From assembly GCA_038521625.1 (NCBI GenBank), contig JBCBKP010000011.1, positions 25,893 to 89,892 of the forward strand: a DNA stretch of 64,000 nucleotides. Reading direction: 5' to 3'. Position numbers and translations under genes: made by a program. Below are positions 7,266 through 16,567 of the stretch, piece after piece (position 1 is the stretch's first letter; the number at the start of each line of letters is the position of its first letter). Below the pieces are notes generated by a model. That model searched no databases. It was not told where the DNA came from and worked only from the letters and a program-made list of their open reading frames with translations. Source of the DNA: JBCBKP01 sp038521625 (GTDB lineage Bacteria; Planctomycetota; Phycisphaerae; Phycisphaerales; UBA1924).

Positions 7266-9071
7266 TTGGGATCCGGATTCGAATCGCTGGTGGTGTCAGA
7301 GACGGCGGTTCCGCCGGGTGGCCGGCTCGTCCCGGTGTTTGCCAGGGATCTCGAAGCGACGGTGCAACCGTGCGTGGTTCTTGACGAGACCTCGGGGTCG
7401 CCGATGCTCGTGGAGCTCGGCAGCCGCGGTGAGGATGTCGGCTATCTGGGGGCGTTGGCCGATGCGCGCGGCAACGTGCTGCGGTGGCTGGAGTGGCGGG
7501 TGCGCGACCTCGCGCTCGCATGGGCTTCGGAGGCCGAGCGCGCGGGCGGCGCGCCAGCGGCGTGGTTCCAGCGCTGGAGCGATCGCTGGGAGGCGCTGCT
7601 GGCGGTGCCGGGTTCGCCGGCGATCGATGTCGTCGATCGCGGCTACGGCGCGGCGATGGTGGTCGGCGGCTCGAGCCGCCCTGTTTCGGCGGTGCATGGC
7701 GACGACTGGTCTGTGACCGTGGACGGCGGCGCCGGGCCGACGACGGTGCGCGACGCTTCTGAGTGGGGCTCGGCGTCGGCGAACGTGGGCGTGGGCTCCG
7801 GCGAGGTTCTCTTTAATCCGTCGGGCGCACCGGTGCGTCTGGTCGAGCGGCTGCCCTTGTCGCTCGAGGGCGTGGCGGACGCGGTGACGGGTCTTGGGGC
7901 GCCCGCTTCGGCGGGGGCTTCGAGCGCCGAGTTCCTGGCGCTGATCCGCGCGGCGGGCGGCGGCACGCTGTGGCACGCGCGGGGCTCGGTGGTGACGCGG
8001 CTGCGCGAGAAGTTCGCGGTGAAGCTGCGGCTGCTCGCCGGCGCGACCGCGGCGGTTTCGTCGTACGTGCGCGCGTCGGGTGAGCCGCTGCTGAACCTCT
8101 CGGCGGACTCGTTCCGTGTCGGTGCGGCGCCCGCTTCGGGCGTGCCGCTGATGTGGACTTTTTCGCCGGCGCTCGTCGAGGCGGGCGCGCCGCTCCGTCT
8201 CGATGGCGGCGGGTTCTCGCTCGGGGCTTCGGCGGGCGGCGTCGCGTCGAACAGGACGTACCTGCCGGCGGAGGCGTGGCTCTCGGACAAGGGCGCGTGC
8301 GAGTTCGTGCTTCACGAGATCGCGCGGGAGACCCCGGAGGGCGTGGAGCTCAAGGGCGCGTTGCTCGGGCTGGATCGCGACGCGGCTTCGATGGGCGGGC
8401 GGCTGACGCTGAAGCTGCCGCTCGCGTCGGGGGTCGTGGCGGTGCGCGGGCAGATCGATCTGGCCGAGAGCGGGCCCGGGCGCACGGCGTTCGCGTCGTC
8501 GCCGGTGCGGCTGGCGCCCGAGCAGCGTTCAGCGCTCGATCACGCGATCGGCGGGCGCACGCCGAACGTGGCGTTCGAGGAGACCCCGCTGCTCGGCCCG
8601 GCGTGTGATCTCTACAGCCTCGCGGTGCTGGGCGTGCGTCTGACGGTGTGCGGCGCGGGCCGGGCTCTCGGGCCGTCGGTCGGGAGCCTTCTCGAGCTGG
8701 CGCGATCCTGCGCGGACCACGACGTGCGATCGGCGGAGGGGCTCGCGGCGCTGCTCGAGGCGGGCGGCTGGGCGTCGACGCTGGGACCTGGGTGCCTGAC
8801 GGACGAGGAGCTGGGCGAGGGCGAGACGCGGGAGCGCGAGCTCTCGGCGATCTGGTCGCGCGCGTTGTGGCTGCTCGTGCGGATGGTGCCCGGCGCGGTG
8901 CCGCCGAGCTTCGCCTCCGGCCTCGGTGTCGGGCACCACGCGGGGCTCGGGGCGCTCGATCGCGCCGTGGAGGAGGCGTCGGGCGTCGCCGGCGCGGCCT
9001 CTCGGCTGGCGATCCGGGACGAGCGGGCGGACCGCGAGTTGCTCGAGGTCGTTCGAGCGGCGATCGGTTGA
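7266..9071 (+). CDS. T6SS-island protein of unknown family with degenerate kinase C-lobe motifs
   Basis: A protein of about 600 residues that I cannot assign to a named family. The start is uncertain: TTG at 7266 opens the frame, and GTG codons at 7290 and 7293 are alternatives; no clear ribosome binding site decides. Around residues 411-455 it reads RLAPEQ, then after an insert DLYSLAVLGVRLT. This resembles the APE motif and following DxYSLG helix of bacterial Ser/Thr kinases. No Lys-Glu pair, HRD or DFG motif is seen, so any kinase fold would be inactive. It opens the plus-strand T6SS island and precedes a TssJ-like lipoprotein and a second kinase-like protein. No transmembrane segment is evident. 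Confidence 0.7.
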   Translation: MGSGFESLVVSETAVPPGGRLVPVFARDLEATVQPCVVLDETSGSPMLVELGSRGEDVGYLGALADARGNVLRWLEWRVRDLALAWASEAERAGGAPAAWFQRWSDRWEALLAVPGSPAIDVVDRGYGAAMVVGGSSRPVSAVHGDDWSVTVDGGAGPTTVRDASEWGSASANVGVGSGEVLFNPSGAPVRLVERLPLSLEGVADAVTGLGAPASAGASSAEFLALIRAAGGGTLWHARGSVVTRLREKFAVKLRLLAGATAAVSSYVRASGEPLLNLSADSFRVGAAPASGVPLMWTFSPALVEAGAPLRLDGGGFSLGASAGGVASNRTYLPAEAWLSDKGACEFVLHEIARETPEGVELKGALLGLDRDAASMGGRLTLKLPLASGVVAVRGQIDLAESGPGRTAFASSPVRLAPEQRSALDHAIGGRTPNVAFEETPLLGPACDLYSLAVLGVRLTVCGAGRALGPSVGSLLELARSCADHDVRSAEGLAALLEAGGWASTLGPGCLTDEELGEGETRERELSAIWSRALWLLVRMVPGAVPPSFASGLGVGHHAGLGALDRAVEEASGVAGAASRLAIRDERADRELLEVVRAAIG

Positions 9072-9078
9072 CGCTTGG

Positions 9079-9084
9079 TAGACT
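9079..9084 (+). promoter_or_regulatory. -10-like hexamer upstream of the TssJ-like gene
   Basis: TAGACT followed by GA, 49 bases before the ATG at 9134. It is one of four similar sites (also at 14136, 34524 and 42546) that precede T6SS transcription units. No matching -35 is visible. Confidence 0.35.
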
Positions 9085-9133
9085 GAGAGTCCGGTTGACG
9101 ATCTCGGGCGGGCAGCAGCGACGGGGGTATGCG

Positions 9134-9676
9134 ATGGCGGCGAAGACGACGATGATCGGGCGGGTCGCGATGGGCTTGGTCGCGGGTGCCGCGGTTGTGC
9201 TCGGCGGCTGCGGGGCAGAGCGGTACACGATCGATGTGGGGCTGAGCGATTCGCTCTATGACGCGGGGCAGCAGCGCGTGCGGATCCTGCACACGGTCTA
9301 CTTCATTTCGACGCGGGATGGTCTCGAGGACCAGGTGCTGAACGACCTGAACGGCCAGAAGAGCTTCTTCGACCCGACCAGCGATCTGCGCCGGCGTGTC
9401 GAGCGGCTCGCCGACGAGTCGGAGTCCTCGATCGAGCGGATCACGTTCGCCCAGGGTTCGTCGGCGCGGCTGCGGACGCTCGAGCGGGGCGCGGACATCT
9501 GGAGCCGCTGGGGCGACCGCGAGCGGATCCTGGTGGTCGCGGTGCCGCCGCTGGGCCTGGAGCGGAGCGGGGTGTGGCACCAGATGATCGTGCGCGGTGA
9601 CGAGCGCTGGGGCAGCCGAATCGAGCTGTTGATCGACCGGCAGGACGGCCTGCGGGTGCTGCCGACGGGCGGCTGA
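9134..9676 (+). CDS. tssJ: TssJ-like T6SS outer-membrane lipoprotein
   Basis: A 180-residue lipoprotein with signal sequence and lipobox VLGGC, the cysteine being about residue 25. The mature part has the outline of TssJ: a beta-rich segment beginning VRILHTVYF, an FFDPTSDL element, an ITFAQG.SA strand, and RILVVAVPPL near the end. TssJ anchors the TssL-TssM complex in the outer membrane. Sequence similarity in this family is always low, so the call rests on size, lipobox, pattern and position. ATG 9134 is chosen over the long upstream frame, which overlaps the previous gene and is not credible. A GTP-cyclohydrolase-like or other lipoprotein role cannot be fully excluded. Confidence 0.62.
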   Translation: MAAKTTMIGRVAMGLVAGAAVVLGGCGAERYTIDVGLSDSLYDAGQQRVRILHTVYFISTRDGLEDQVLNDLNGQKSFFDPTSDLRRRVERLADESESSIERITFAQGSSARLRTLERGADIWSRWGDRERILVVAVPPLGLERSGVWHQMIVRGDERWGSRIELLIDRQDGLRVLPTGG

Positions 9677-9694
9677 CGCGCGGGGACCGGTCCG

Positions 9695-12600
9695 ATGCCC
9701 GAGGTGGGCGGTTATGAGCTGAAGCGTCCGCTCTCGGGCAGCCGCGGCCTGGTCCGCGGCTGGCTCGCGTCCGGCCCGGGTGGCGAGGTGTTCGTGCGCG
9801 CCGCCGACGAGCACGCCGCGATGGCGGCGGCGTTCGCGGGCGATCTCGAGCGGGCTCGCGAGGAGATGAAGTCGGAGGCCGCGCTCGCGGCGTCGCTGGC
9901 GTCCCGGACGGACCGCGTGCTGGCCCCGCTCGAGGTGCGGGCGGACGCCGAGCTGCCGTACGTCGTGTACCCGCTGGCCGAGGCGTTCCGCACGCGGGTC
10001 CTGGGTGACACGATCGGCCCGGCGCTCGCGGCGGTCGCGGAGGGCGTCGGCGGGTTCATCGATGACACGGGTCGCCCGCACGGTGACGTGCGTCGCGCCA
10101 ACGTGCTCTTCCGCGGCGATCGCGCGGTGCTCGCGGACGCGCTCGAGACGCCGGGCACGGAGGACGACGACCGGGCGGGATTCGCGTCGATCCTGACCTC
10201 GACGGTTCTCGGGCTGGAGGATGAGGAGACGGCGAACGGGCTGTGGGAACGGCCCGACCGCTGGAAGAAGGCGCGGCCGGGCTCCGCGGCGTTCCGCGAG
10301 ATCGCGGCCGGCGTCGCTTCGGGCGAGCTGGGATGGGGTGCGGCGGCGGCGCGGCTCCGGGCGGTTAATGAGAGCCGGTCGAACCCGACTCTACCGATCG
10401 CGATCGCGGCATCCGTGCTGGTGCTGCTCGGCGTGACGGGTGGTCTGCTGCTGCGCGGCGGGTCCCCTGAGCGTCCGGAGATCGTGTTCGTCTCGGAGGA
10501 GCTGACGCCCGACGCGTGGCGGCGTTTGTGCGTCTGGCACCGGCGGCTCGGGCAGCTGCCGCAGCGTGCGGCGAGTTCACCCTTCTTCGCCGAAGAGCTC
10601 GCGTTGGTGCACGAGCAGCGTCCGTGGCCGTCCTACGGGTCGCGGAGCTATGCGCAGATCGTCGCCGTAGAGCAGGCCGAGCTCGGGGTCGTTGGCGAGT
10701 CGAAGTGGTTCGAGATGCAGCGGGCGCGTGCGGCGCTGCAGCAGGCGGTCCGGGCTTGGGAGCCGTTCGCGGACGCTGTGGCGTTGCGCGCGGCCCTGGC
10801 CGAGCTCGGCTACACGCCGGCCTCGGGGGCCGACGACCTCGTCGTCGCGATCGGGGCCCTCGAGCGGCTGCTTCTGCTCGGAGACGGCGTCGATGAGGCG
10901 GGTGCGACGATCGAGGACGCCGCGACGGTTCCGATCGGGGACGCGAACGAGGTGCTCGGCTGGTTCGGGTCGATCGAGAGCGGTGGGAGCGGGCTGCGGA
11001 CGAGGCTCGAGTCCGCGGTCGTGTCGCTCGGCTCGTCGCGTGCGGGGGTGGCGGAGGTCGTGGCGGGCGCGGAGCCGGCGGTTGGGGTCGAGGCTGTCGG
11101 CGGCTGGATCGACGCTGGGCTCTCGGTGCAGATGGCGCGGGCCTCGAGCGCCGAGGTCGCGGTCGCGGTCGTCGAGCGTGGCGCCGAGGACGCGGCGCTC
11201 ATCGCCGAGGCTTTGCGACGCGATACGTTCAGCCGGGCGGCGCTCGCCGAGAACGCGTCGTGGGTCTCGCTGGTCGCGGAGTTGGCGGGAGACCGCTCCG
11301 CGGGCCTGCTGCGCGGGCTGGCGGTGCTTCTCGAGCGGGACGCGGCGTCGCTCTTCTTCGAGCCGGACGCGGACGGCACGATTCCGAGCGATCCGCGGGC
11401 GGCGGGGGCGGGCTGGAACGTCGAGGCGTCCGCGCTCGCTTCGGAGATCGAGCGGAAGCTGGGGCGAGCCGAGGGCGAAGTCTCGGCGCGGCGGCGCGGC
11501 GAGCTGGCCGCGGCGAGCGGGGAGTTCGCCGAGGTCCGGGCGCGGCTCGGCGCTTTCCTGGCGGAGGACACGGCGTGGACGCCGGCCCGGGTGGCTCCGG
11601 TGCGTGAGCGGGCTGCGTCGCTCCGCTCGGAGCTCCGCTCGCTCGATTCGCGCGTGCTGGCGTTGCTGTTCACCGAGGACCAGCTGCGAACGCTGATCGC
11701 CGAGGAGCGTGGGCGTTCGTGGGGGCTCGAGGGCGTCGGGGCCGCGTACCGCGGTCTGCTGGGCTCGATCGAGGGCGGCGCTGTTGGCGGCGGGACGAGC
11801 GCGGCGGAGCGGCGCGATCTGATCGAGGACGCGCGCGGCTGGCTGGTCGAGCTCGAGCGGGCGCTCGCGAGACGTCCCGTCGGGCTGCCGGGTTCGTTCG
11901 AAGCGGGCGAGGTCGCGGCCGCGCTCGACACGGCGGCGGCGGGCCTCGCGGGCGAGCTCGCGCGGGAGACGCTCGACGGGGGCGCGGTGCGGGCGGAGCG
12001 GTTCGATCGTCTCCTGGCGGGTGTGGACGGGGTCTTCGAGTCCGCGCGTGAGTTGGAGTCGATCGTCGAGTCGGCGGAGCGGCCCGAGATGGACACGCTG
12101 CGTGGGCGCGTGAGCGGTCTCACGGCGGCGCTCGAGCGTCTCGGCGGGGGGAGCGCGGGGGATCCCGGGGCCGTGCTCGGAGACCAGTCGTCTGGTGTGC
12201 TCATCGACGCCGGGCGCATCGAGGCGGCGCTGCTCGCCGATGTCCGGTCGGAGCTCGTGCTCGCCGATCGGATCACGCCGGCGCTGGCGGCGACCCTGGC
12301 GGCGCGGCTGGGCGAGCGCGAGGGATGGCGGAGGCCTTCGTCGTCCGAGGTCGAGGCCGCGCTGGCGGTCGAGGCCGGGCTGCTCGACCGGGTGGCGTCA
12401 TCAGAGTCCGGGCGCGCGCTCGAGGGCGCGATCGGGCGGGCGCGTCGGCTCGGGGGCGTGCTCGGGCTCGAGGCGGTTTCGGCGGATGGCCGGCTGCTGC
12501 TGGATGTGATCGATCGGATCGGAGCGGGGGCGTCGCCGTGGGCCGAGGCGCTCGTCGATCCGGACGTGCTGGAGCGCGAGGCCGCTTCGACGCCCCGATT

Positions 12601-14110
12601 GGAGCTGGCGGTGGCGCTCTCGGAGGTTCGCCGGCTGGGCGGTCTGTACCAGCGCGGCGACGGGCCCGAGGACTTCGGCGGGTTCGAGGGGGCGATCGCT
12701 CGGATGGAGCGCGCGGCGCGGTCGGCGGAGGCCGAGGGGCTCGGTGCCGCGGCGTCGGAGGCTCGCGAGGTGCTCTCGGGCGCGAAGGACGCGGGGCGCC
12801 CGCTCGATGAGATCGGTCCGGCGCGTGCCGGGTGGCGGATGTCGGCGAGCGCTCCGGACGAATCGTGGGTCGAGTACTCGTCGCCGCGCTCGTGGGCCGG
12901 CGATCCGACGACGCTGCGCTTCGTGCGGGTCGAGAGCGCGCCGGATTGGCCGCTGCGTGCCGAGCGTCTGGAGGGCGGGTACAGGCTCGACGAGACCGGT
13001 CGCGGCTCGATCGATCTGCTCGCGCGGCTCGGCGAGTCGGGCGATGTCTATCTGCTCGACTCGGAGGTCTCGATCGGGCTGGCGGGCGCCGCGTACGAGA
13101 CCGGGGGTATCGCGCGGGCGATGATCGGGCGGGTCCCGATCGACATCGCCGACCCGACGGATGACGAGGGGCTGCGGCTCTGGAGCGAGCAGGCGGACCA
13201 GATTCTGGCGGGGCGTGCCGTGCTGCAGGGGTTCTTCGATAACCCGGAACGCGCGTATGTGGCGCGCGCGCCCGGCGACCCGGCGCCCGGTCCCGAGCAC
13301 CCGATGCAGCGGGTCAGGCCGCACGAGGCGCTGGCGATCGCGGTCTCGCTCGGTTGTCGGCTGCCGACCGTCTGGGAGTTTCTGGCGGCGGTGCGCGAGT
13401 TCGGCGACGCTTCGCCGAATCTCGGCGATCGCGTCTTGGCGGAGACACAGCAGCAGATCGCGGCGCTGCGGCCGCCCGGGCAACTGGATTCGCGGGCGTG
13501 GAGCGGGAGCTGGGCGGCGTTCGACCCTCGGGTGACAGGAGTTGTTGGGGGGGATCGCCTGCCCGATCCGGGGCTGTTCGGGCGCGAGGCCGACGGGACG
13601 ATCTATTTCAGGCCGGTCCGGCGGGGTGGTCCGGGTGATCTGATCGGGAACGTCGCGGAGTGGGTCTCCGCGTGGGATGTGGCGCTCATCGAGGAACGGT
13701 TCTCGGAGTTCGACGTCGGCGCGGGTCGTCGGGACGGCGCGTCGCTCGTCGCGCTGCTCACACCCGGGCTGATGGAGGGGCTGGGGTTCCGCGAGATCCG
13801 TCCGAACTTCGGGCGTTCGCGGTTCGGGTACGGCGAGCTACTGCTCGTCGCGGGCGGGTCGGGGCTGATGCCGCTGGGGGGCGACGGCTCTGAGCTGGTC
13901 CGGGCGGCGGCCCACGCGTACGCGCCGAGCGTCGTGGCTGGCCGCGGCGGGGGCGAGGGCGACGTTCCGTTCAGCGATGTCGGATTCCGGCTGGCGTTTT
14001 CGTCTTCCGGATCTGGCCCGCGGGTGGCGGGGCGTGAGTTGGTGCGCGCGATCGACGCTGCGGAGTTGCGGCTGGCGTTCGGGGTCGGGGCGAGCCCCGA
14101 CGGGGGCTGA
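9695..14110 (+). CDS. Kinase-like / transmembrane / formylglycine-generating-enzyme-like fusion (PpkA-TagR-like)
   Basis: A 1471-residue protein. Residues 1 to about 225 look like a degenerate protein kinase: the catalytic loop reads HGDVRRAN (Asp131, Asn136) with Arg for the usual Lys, DFG is replaced by LADAL, and the ATP-binding lysine is not obvious. Residues 232-254 are a single transmembrane helix. Residues 260-1150 are Ala/Arg/Glu-rich and mostly helical, probably periplasmic. Residues about 1185-1445 carry sulfatase-modifying-factor (FGE) signatures LPTVWEF, LIGNVAEWV, GGSG and DVGFRLAF. In Pseudomonas the T6SS kinase PpkA and the FGE-like TagR are separate proteins of one activation pathway; here both appear in one chain. 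It lies 18 bases after the TssJ-like gene and is likely co-transcribed. Confidence 0.8.
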   Translation: MPEVGGYELKRPLSGSRGLVRGWLASGPGGEVFVRAADEHAAMAAAFAGDLERAREEMKSEAALAASLASRTDRVLAPLEVRADAELPYVVYPLAEAFRTRVLGDTIGPALAAVAEGVGGFIDDTGRPHGDVRRANVLFRGDRAVLADALETPGTEDDDRAGFASILTSTVLGLEDEETANGLWERPDRWKKARPGSAAFREIAAGVASGELGWGAAAARLRAVNESRSNPTLPIAIAASVLVLLGVTGGLLLRGGSPERPEIVFVSEELTPDAWRRLCVWHRRLGQLPQRAASSPFFAEELALVHEQRPWPSYGSRSYAQIVAVEQAELGVVGESKWFEMQRARAALQQAVRAWEPFADAVALRAALAELGYTPASGADDLVVAIGALERLLLLGDGVDEAGATIEDAATVPIGDANEVLGWFGSIESGGSGLRTRLESAVVSLGSSRAGVAEVVAGAEPAVGVEAVGGWIDAGLSVQMARASSAEVAVAVVERGAEDAALIAEALRRDTFSRAALAENASWVSLVAELAGDRSAGLLRGLAVLLERDAASLFFEPDADGTIPSDPRAAGAGWNVEASALASEIERKLGRAEGEVSARRRGELAAASGEFAEVRARLGAFLAEDTAWTPARVAPVRERAASLRSELRSLDSRVLALLFTEDQLRTLIAEERGRSWGLEGVGAAYRGLLGSIEGGAVGGGTSAAERRDLIEDARGWLVELERALARRPVGLPGSFEAGEVAAALDTAAAGLAGELARETLDGGAVRAERFDRLLAGVDGVFESARELESIVESAERPEMDTLRGRVSGLTAALERLGGGSAGDPGAVLGDQSSGVLIDAGRIEAALLADVRSELVLADRITPALAATLAARLGEREGWRRPSSSEVEAALAVEAGLLDRVASSESGRALEGAIGRARRLGGVLGLEAVSADGRLLLDVIDRIGAGASPWAEALVDPDVLEREAASTPRLELAVALSEVRRLGGLYQRGDGPEDFGGFEGAIARMERAARSAEAEGLGAAASEAREVLSGAKDAGRPLDEIGPARAGWRMSASAPDESWVEYSSPRSWAGDPTTLRFVRVESAPDWPLRAERLEGGYRLDETGRGSIDLLARLGESGDVYLLDSEVSIGLAGAAYETGGIARAMIGRVPIDIADPTDDEGLRLWSEQADQILAGRAVLQGFFDNPERAYVARAPGDPAPGPEHPMQRVRPHEALAIAVSLGCRLPTVWEFLAAVREFGDASPNLGDRVLAETQQQIAALRPPGQLDSRAWSGSWAAFDPRVTGVVGGDRLPDPGLFGREADGTIYFRPVRRGGPGDLIGNVAEWVSAWDVALIEERFSEFDVGAGRRDGASLVALLTPGLMEGLGFREIRPNFGRSRFGYGELLLVAGGSGLMPLGGDGSELVRAAAHAYAPSVVAGRGGGEGDVPFSDVGFRLAFSSSGSGPRVAGRELVRAIDAAELRLAFGVGASPDGG

Positions 14111-14135
14111 TCGGGTGCGGCGGGGTATGTTCCGC

Positions 14136-14141
14136 TAGATT
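14136..14141 (+). promoter_or_regulatory. -10-like hexamer upstream of the TagH-like gene
   Basis: TAGATT followed by GG, 53 bases before the ATG at 14195. It is similar in sequence and spacing to the sites at 9079, 34524 and 42546. No conserved -35 is seen. Confidence 0.35.
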
Positions 14142-14194
14142 GGCGGCTTGGCCGTGTTGGGCCGCATCGGGATGAGTTGGCACGGAGGTCGTGG

Positions 14195-15133
14195 ATGTCG
14201 TCGGAGGGCACAGCGGGCGCGGGGGGCGGGCCGGACGCGCGTGCGCTGGCGGACCTCCTGATGGGCGTGCAGTCGAGCGCGGTGGGCAAGCCGGCGGGCG
14301 AGCGTCGCGAGCTGCTCTCGACCGAGCTGCGAGATCATGTCTCCGGGCTGTCGTCCGAGGAGCGGTCCTCGTTGCTGGCCGAGCTGGTGCTGATGATCTC
14401 TCCCGCGGAGCCGGTCGCGGCGGCTTCGAACGGCTCGGGCGGGATTGCCGGCCCCGCCGACCTGCCATCGGCGGCGAATCAGATGCTCGCGATGTGGGGA
14501 TCGGCGAGCGAGGCGGAGCGCGAGGCGGTGACGGGTCGGCTCGCGGGCGAGGGGATCGTCGCGCCGGCCGCGCCGGCCGAGTCTTCGGCCCCGGTCCGCG
14601 CGGAGGGGTCGGGCGCCGGACCGAAGGGCGATCTGTCGGAGCTGCGGAAGTGGCTTGGGCTGGGCGAGGGCGATCGGATCTCGGCGGACAAGGTCGAGGA
14701 GCTGGCGGAGATGGCGCTGTGCCGGCTGGTCGGTGGCGTGGAGCCGGTTGCGCGGCAGCTGGTGAAGTGGGTGAGCGGCACGGAGGGGCCGCCGCTCTCG
14801 GCGGCGGTGGCGGAGTATCTGTCGACGGGTGATCCGAAGGCGGGCGCCCGGCTGGCGGCGCGGCTCGAGGGGACGGCCCGGACGATCGCGACGCTGCTCG
14901 TCGGGCTGCGCGGTGCCGCGGCGACGATGACGCTCTCGTACGGGGAGGTTTTCGCGCCGGATTCGATCCGCGCGACGGTCGGCGCCAAGAAGCGGAACAA
15001 CCCGAAAGAGGATGCCCGCTGCTGGGCGCGGTACTGCGAGCTCCACGAGGAGTACACGCACGACAAGGTCGAGAGTCTGATGAACCGCCGGCTCGCGGCG
15101 GATCTCGCGGAGCTTCTCGGCGGGGGTCGATGA
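14195..15133 (+). CDS. tagH: TagH C-terminal-domain protein lacking the FHA domain
   Basis: A 312-residue cytoplasmic protein. Its C-terminal half matches the outline of the T6SS-associated TagH/Fha C-terminal domain: a run GDPKAGARLAARLEG, then LSYGEVFAPDSI, then a YW.LYCEL-type segment reading CWARYCELHEEY near residue 275, and a final ALADLAELL-like helix. Normal TagH/ImpI proteins start with a phosphothreonine-binding FHA domain (GR....D......S..H). None is present; the first 110 residues are low-complexity helices. The ATG at 14195 has a GGAGG ribosome binding site six bases upstream. The gene leads directly into tssK, tssL and tssM, as Fha genes often do. Confidence 0.75.
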   Translation: MSSEGTAGAGGGPDARALADLLMGVQSSAVGKPAGERRELLSTELRDHVSGLSSEERSSLLAELVLMISPAEPVAAASNGSGGIAGPADLPSAANQMLAMWGSASEAEREAVTGRLAGEGIVAPAAPAESSAPVRAEGSGAGPKGDLSELRKWLGLGEGDRISADKVEELAEMALCRLVGGVEPVARQLVKWVSGTEGPPLSAAVAEYLSTGDPKAGARLAARLEGTARTIATLLVGLRGAAATMTLSYGEVFAPDSIRATVGAKKRNNPKEDARCWARYCELHEEYTHDKVESLMNRRLAADLAELLGGGR

Positions 15134-15160
15134 GGGGCGGGCAGGTCCGCCGGGGGTTCG

Positions 15161-16567
15161 ATGACGCTGTTGCCCGAGGTGCACTGGTCCGAGGGGTTGT
15201 TCCTCCGCCCGCACCATCTCCAGATGATGCAGCGCGGTCTGCGGCAGTCGATCAGCGCCGAGCGGATGCGTTCCAGACCGTTCGCGTACGGCGTGGCCGA
15301 GGCCGCGCTCTCGCGGGAGGCGCTGTCGAACTTCGAGGTCCGGTTCGACGCGTTGCGCGCGGTGCTGCCGTCCGGCGTGGAGATCGATGCGCCGACTCGT
15401 GCGAGCGTGCCGGCGCTGAGCATCAAGGAGGCGATGGAGCAGACGGGCGCGGCCTCGGTGCTGCTCGGCGTCCCGCGGTGGGACCGCGCCAAGCCGAACG
15501 CCGAGGGCGGCGCGGGTCAGCCGGCGTCTGGCGGCTCGCGGCCGACGGCGATGTACCGGGTGTCGCGCCTGCCGGCGACGGACGAGAACACAGGCGTCGA
15601 CGAGCAGGAGGTCGACGTGCGGCTGGTCAACGCGGTGCTGCTGCTCGAGGGCGAGCAGGACCCGGGGCTGGAGACGATGCCGCTGCTGCGGGTGAAGTGG
15701 TCGGAGCGGGCGGACCAGCCGGTGCCGGAGCAGGACCCGGGGTACATCCCGCCCTGCCTGAGCGTGGGGGGCTCGGGGAATCTGGAGCGGGAGCTCCGGG
15801 GGATCATGAGCTCGCTGGCCGGAGCGCGCGGCGGACTGCGGGACGAGCTGACGCGCGGCGGGTACGGGGTGGACAAGCTCTCCGGGCGGATCGCGGACCT
15901 GCAGTTCCGGCACACGATCGTGTCGGGTGCGTCGGCGCGGCTGAAGGCGATGCTGGGCGTCGGCGAGCTGACGCCGTTCGAGTTCTACGTCTATCTGTGC
16001 GAGATGGTGGCGGAGCTCGAGGCGCTGGATCCCGAGCGAGAGTCCACGGACCCGCCGGCGTACGACCACGACGACCTGGCGCGGACGTTCCAGCTGCTGC
16101 GCGAGCGGGCGATGATGGCGCTGAACCGCTCGGGTCGCGGGGGCTTCATCCAGCGCAACTTCGAGCAGCGCGCGGGGAACCTGGTGGCGACGCTGGAGTC
16201 GGGCGACGCGCCGCAGGACGCGGAGCTGTACCTGATGGTCGATTCGGCGGCTTCGCTGGACGAGGTGCGTCGCGCGCTGGAGAACCGCAACGCGTTCAAG
16301 CTGATCCCCGGCGGCTGGCTGGGCGACCCGCACAAGCAGATGGTGTTCGGCGTGAAGCTCGTCTACGACCCGCACCCGCCGGAGCTGCTTCCCGCGCCGA
16401 CGCGGAGCATGAGCTACTACCGGCTGGACCGGACCGAGCCGAGCTCGGCGGCGATCTGGCGCGAGATCGACAAGAACCAGGGCGGCTGCGAGATGGCGAT
16501 CATGCGGGTGGCGCCGGCGGTGTTCGAGTGCCGGGCGGCGATCTGCCGGGAGGTGCGTGATGGCTGA
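15161..16567 (+). CDS. tssK: T6SS baseplate subunit TssK
   Basis: A 468-residue TssK of typical length. The N-terminal signature VHWSEGLFLRPHHLQ is diagnostic (family pattern W..GLFL.PQHFQ). TssK trimers link the baseplate wedge (TssE, TssF, TssG) to the TssL-TssM membrane complex. It starts with ATG after a G-rich stretch and overlaps tssL by eight bases, which suggests translational coupling. Confidence 0.95.
   Translation: MTLLPEVHWSEGLFLRPHHLQMMQRGLRQSISAERMRSRPFAYGVAEAALSREALSNFEVRFDALRAVLPSGVEIDAPTRASVPALSIKEAMEQTGAASVLLGVPRWDRAKPNAEGGAGQPASGGSRPTAMYRVSRLPATDENTGVDEQEVDVRLVNAVLLLEGEQDPGLETMPLLRVKWSERADQPVPEQDPGYIPPCLSVGGSGNLERELRGIMSSLAGARGGLRDELTRGGYGVDKLSGRIADLQFRHTIVSGASARLKAMLGVGELTPFEFYVYLCEMVAELEALDPERESTDPPAYDHDDLARTFQLLRERAMMALNRSGRGGFIQRNFEQRAGNLVATLESGDAPQDAELYLMVDSAASLDEVRRALENRNAFKLIPGGWLGDPHKQMVFGVKLVYDPHPPELLPAPTRSMSYYRLDRTEPSSAAIWREIDKNQGGCEMAIMRVAPAVFECRAAICREVRDG

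Noticed and set aside
9060..9090. TTGACG at 9068 as -35 for the hexamer at 9079
   Set aside because: The spacer would be only five bases, far too short.
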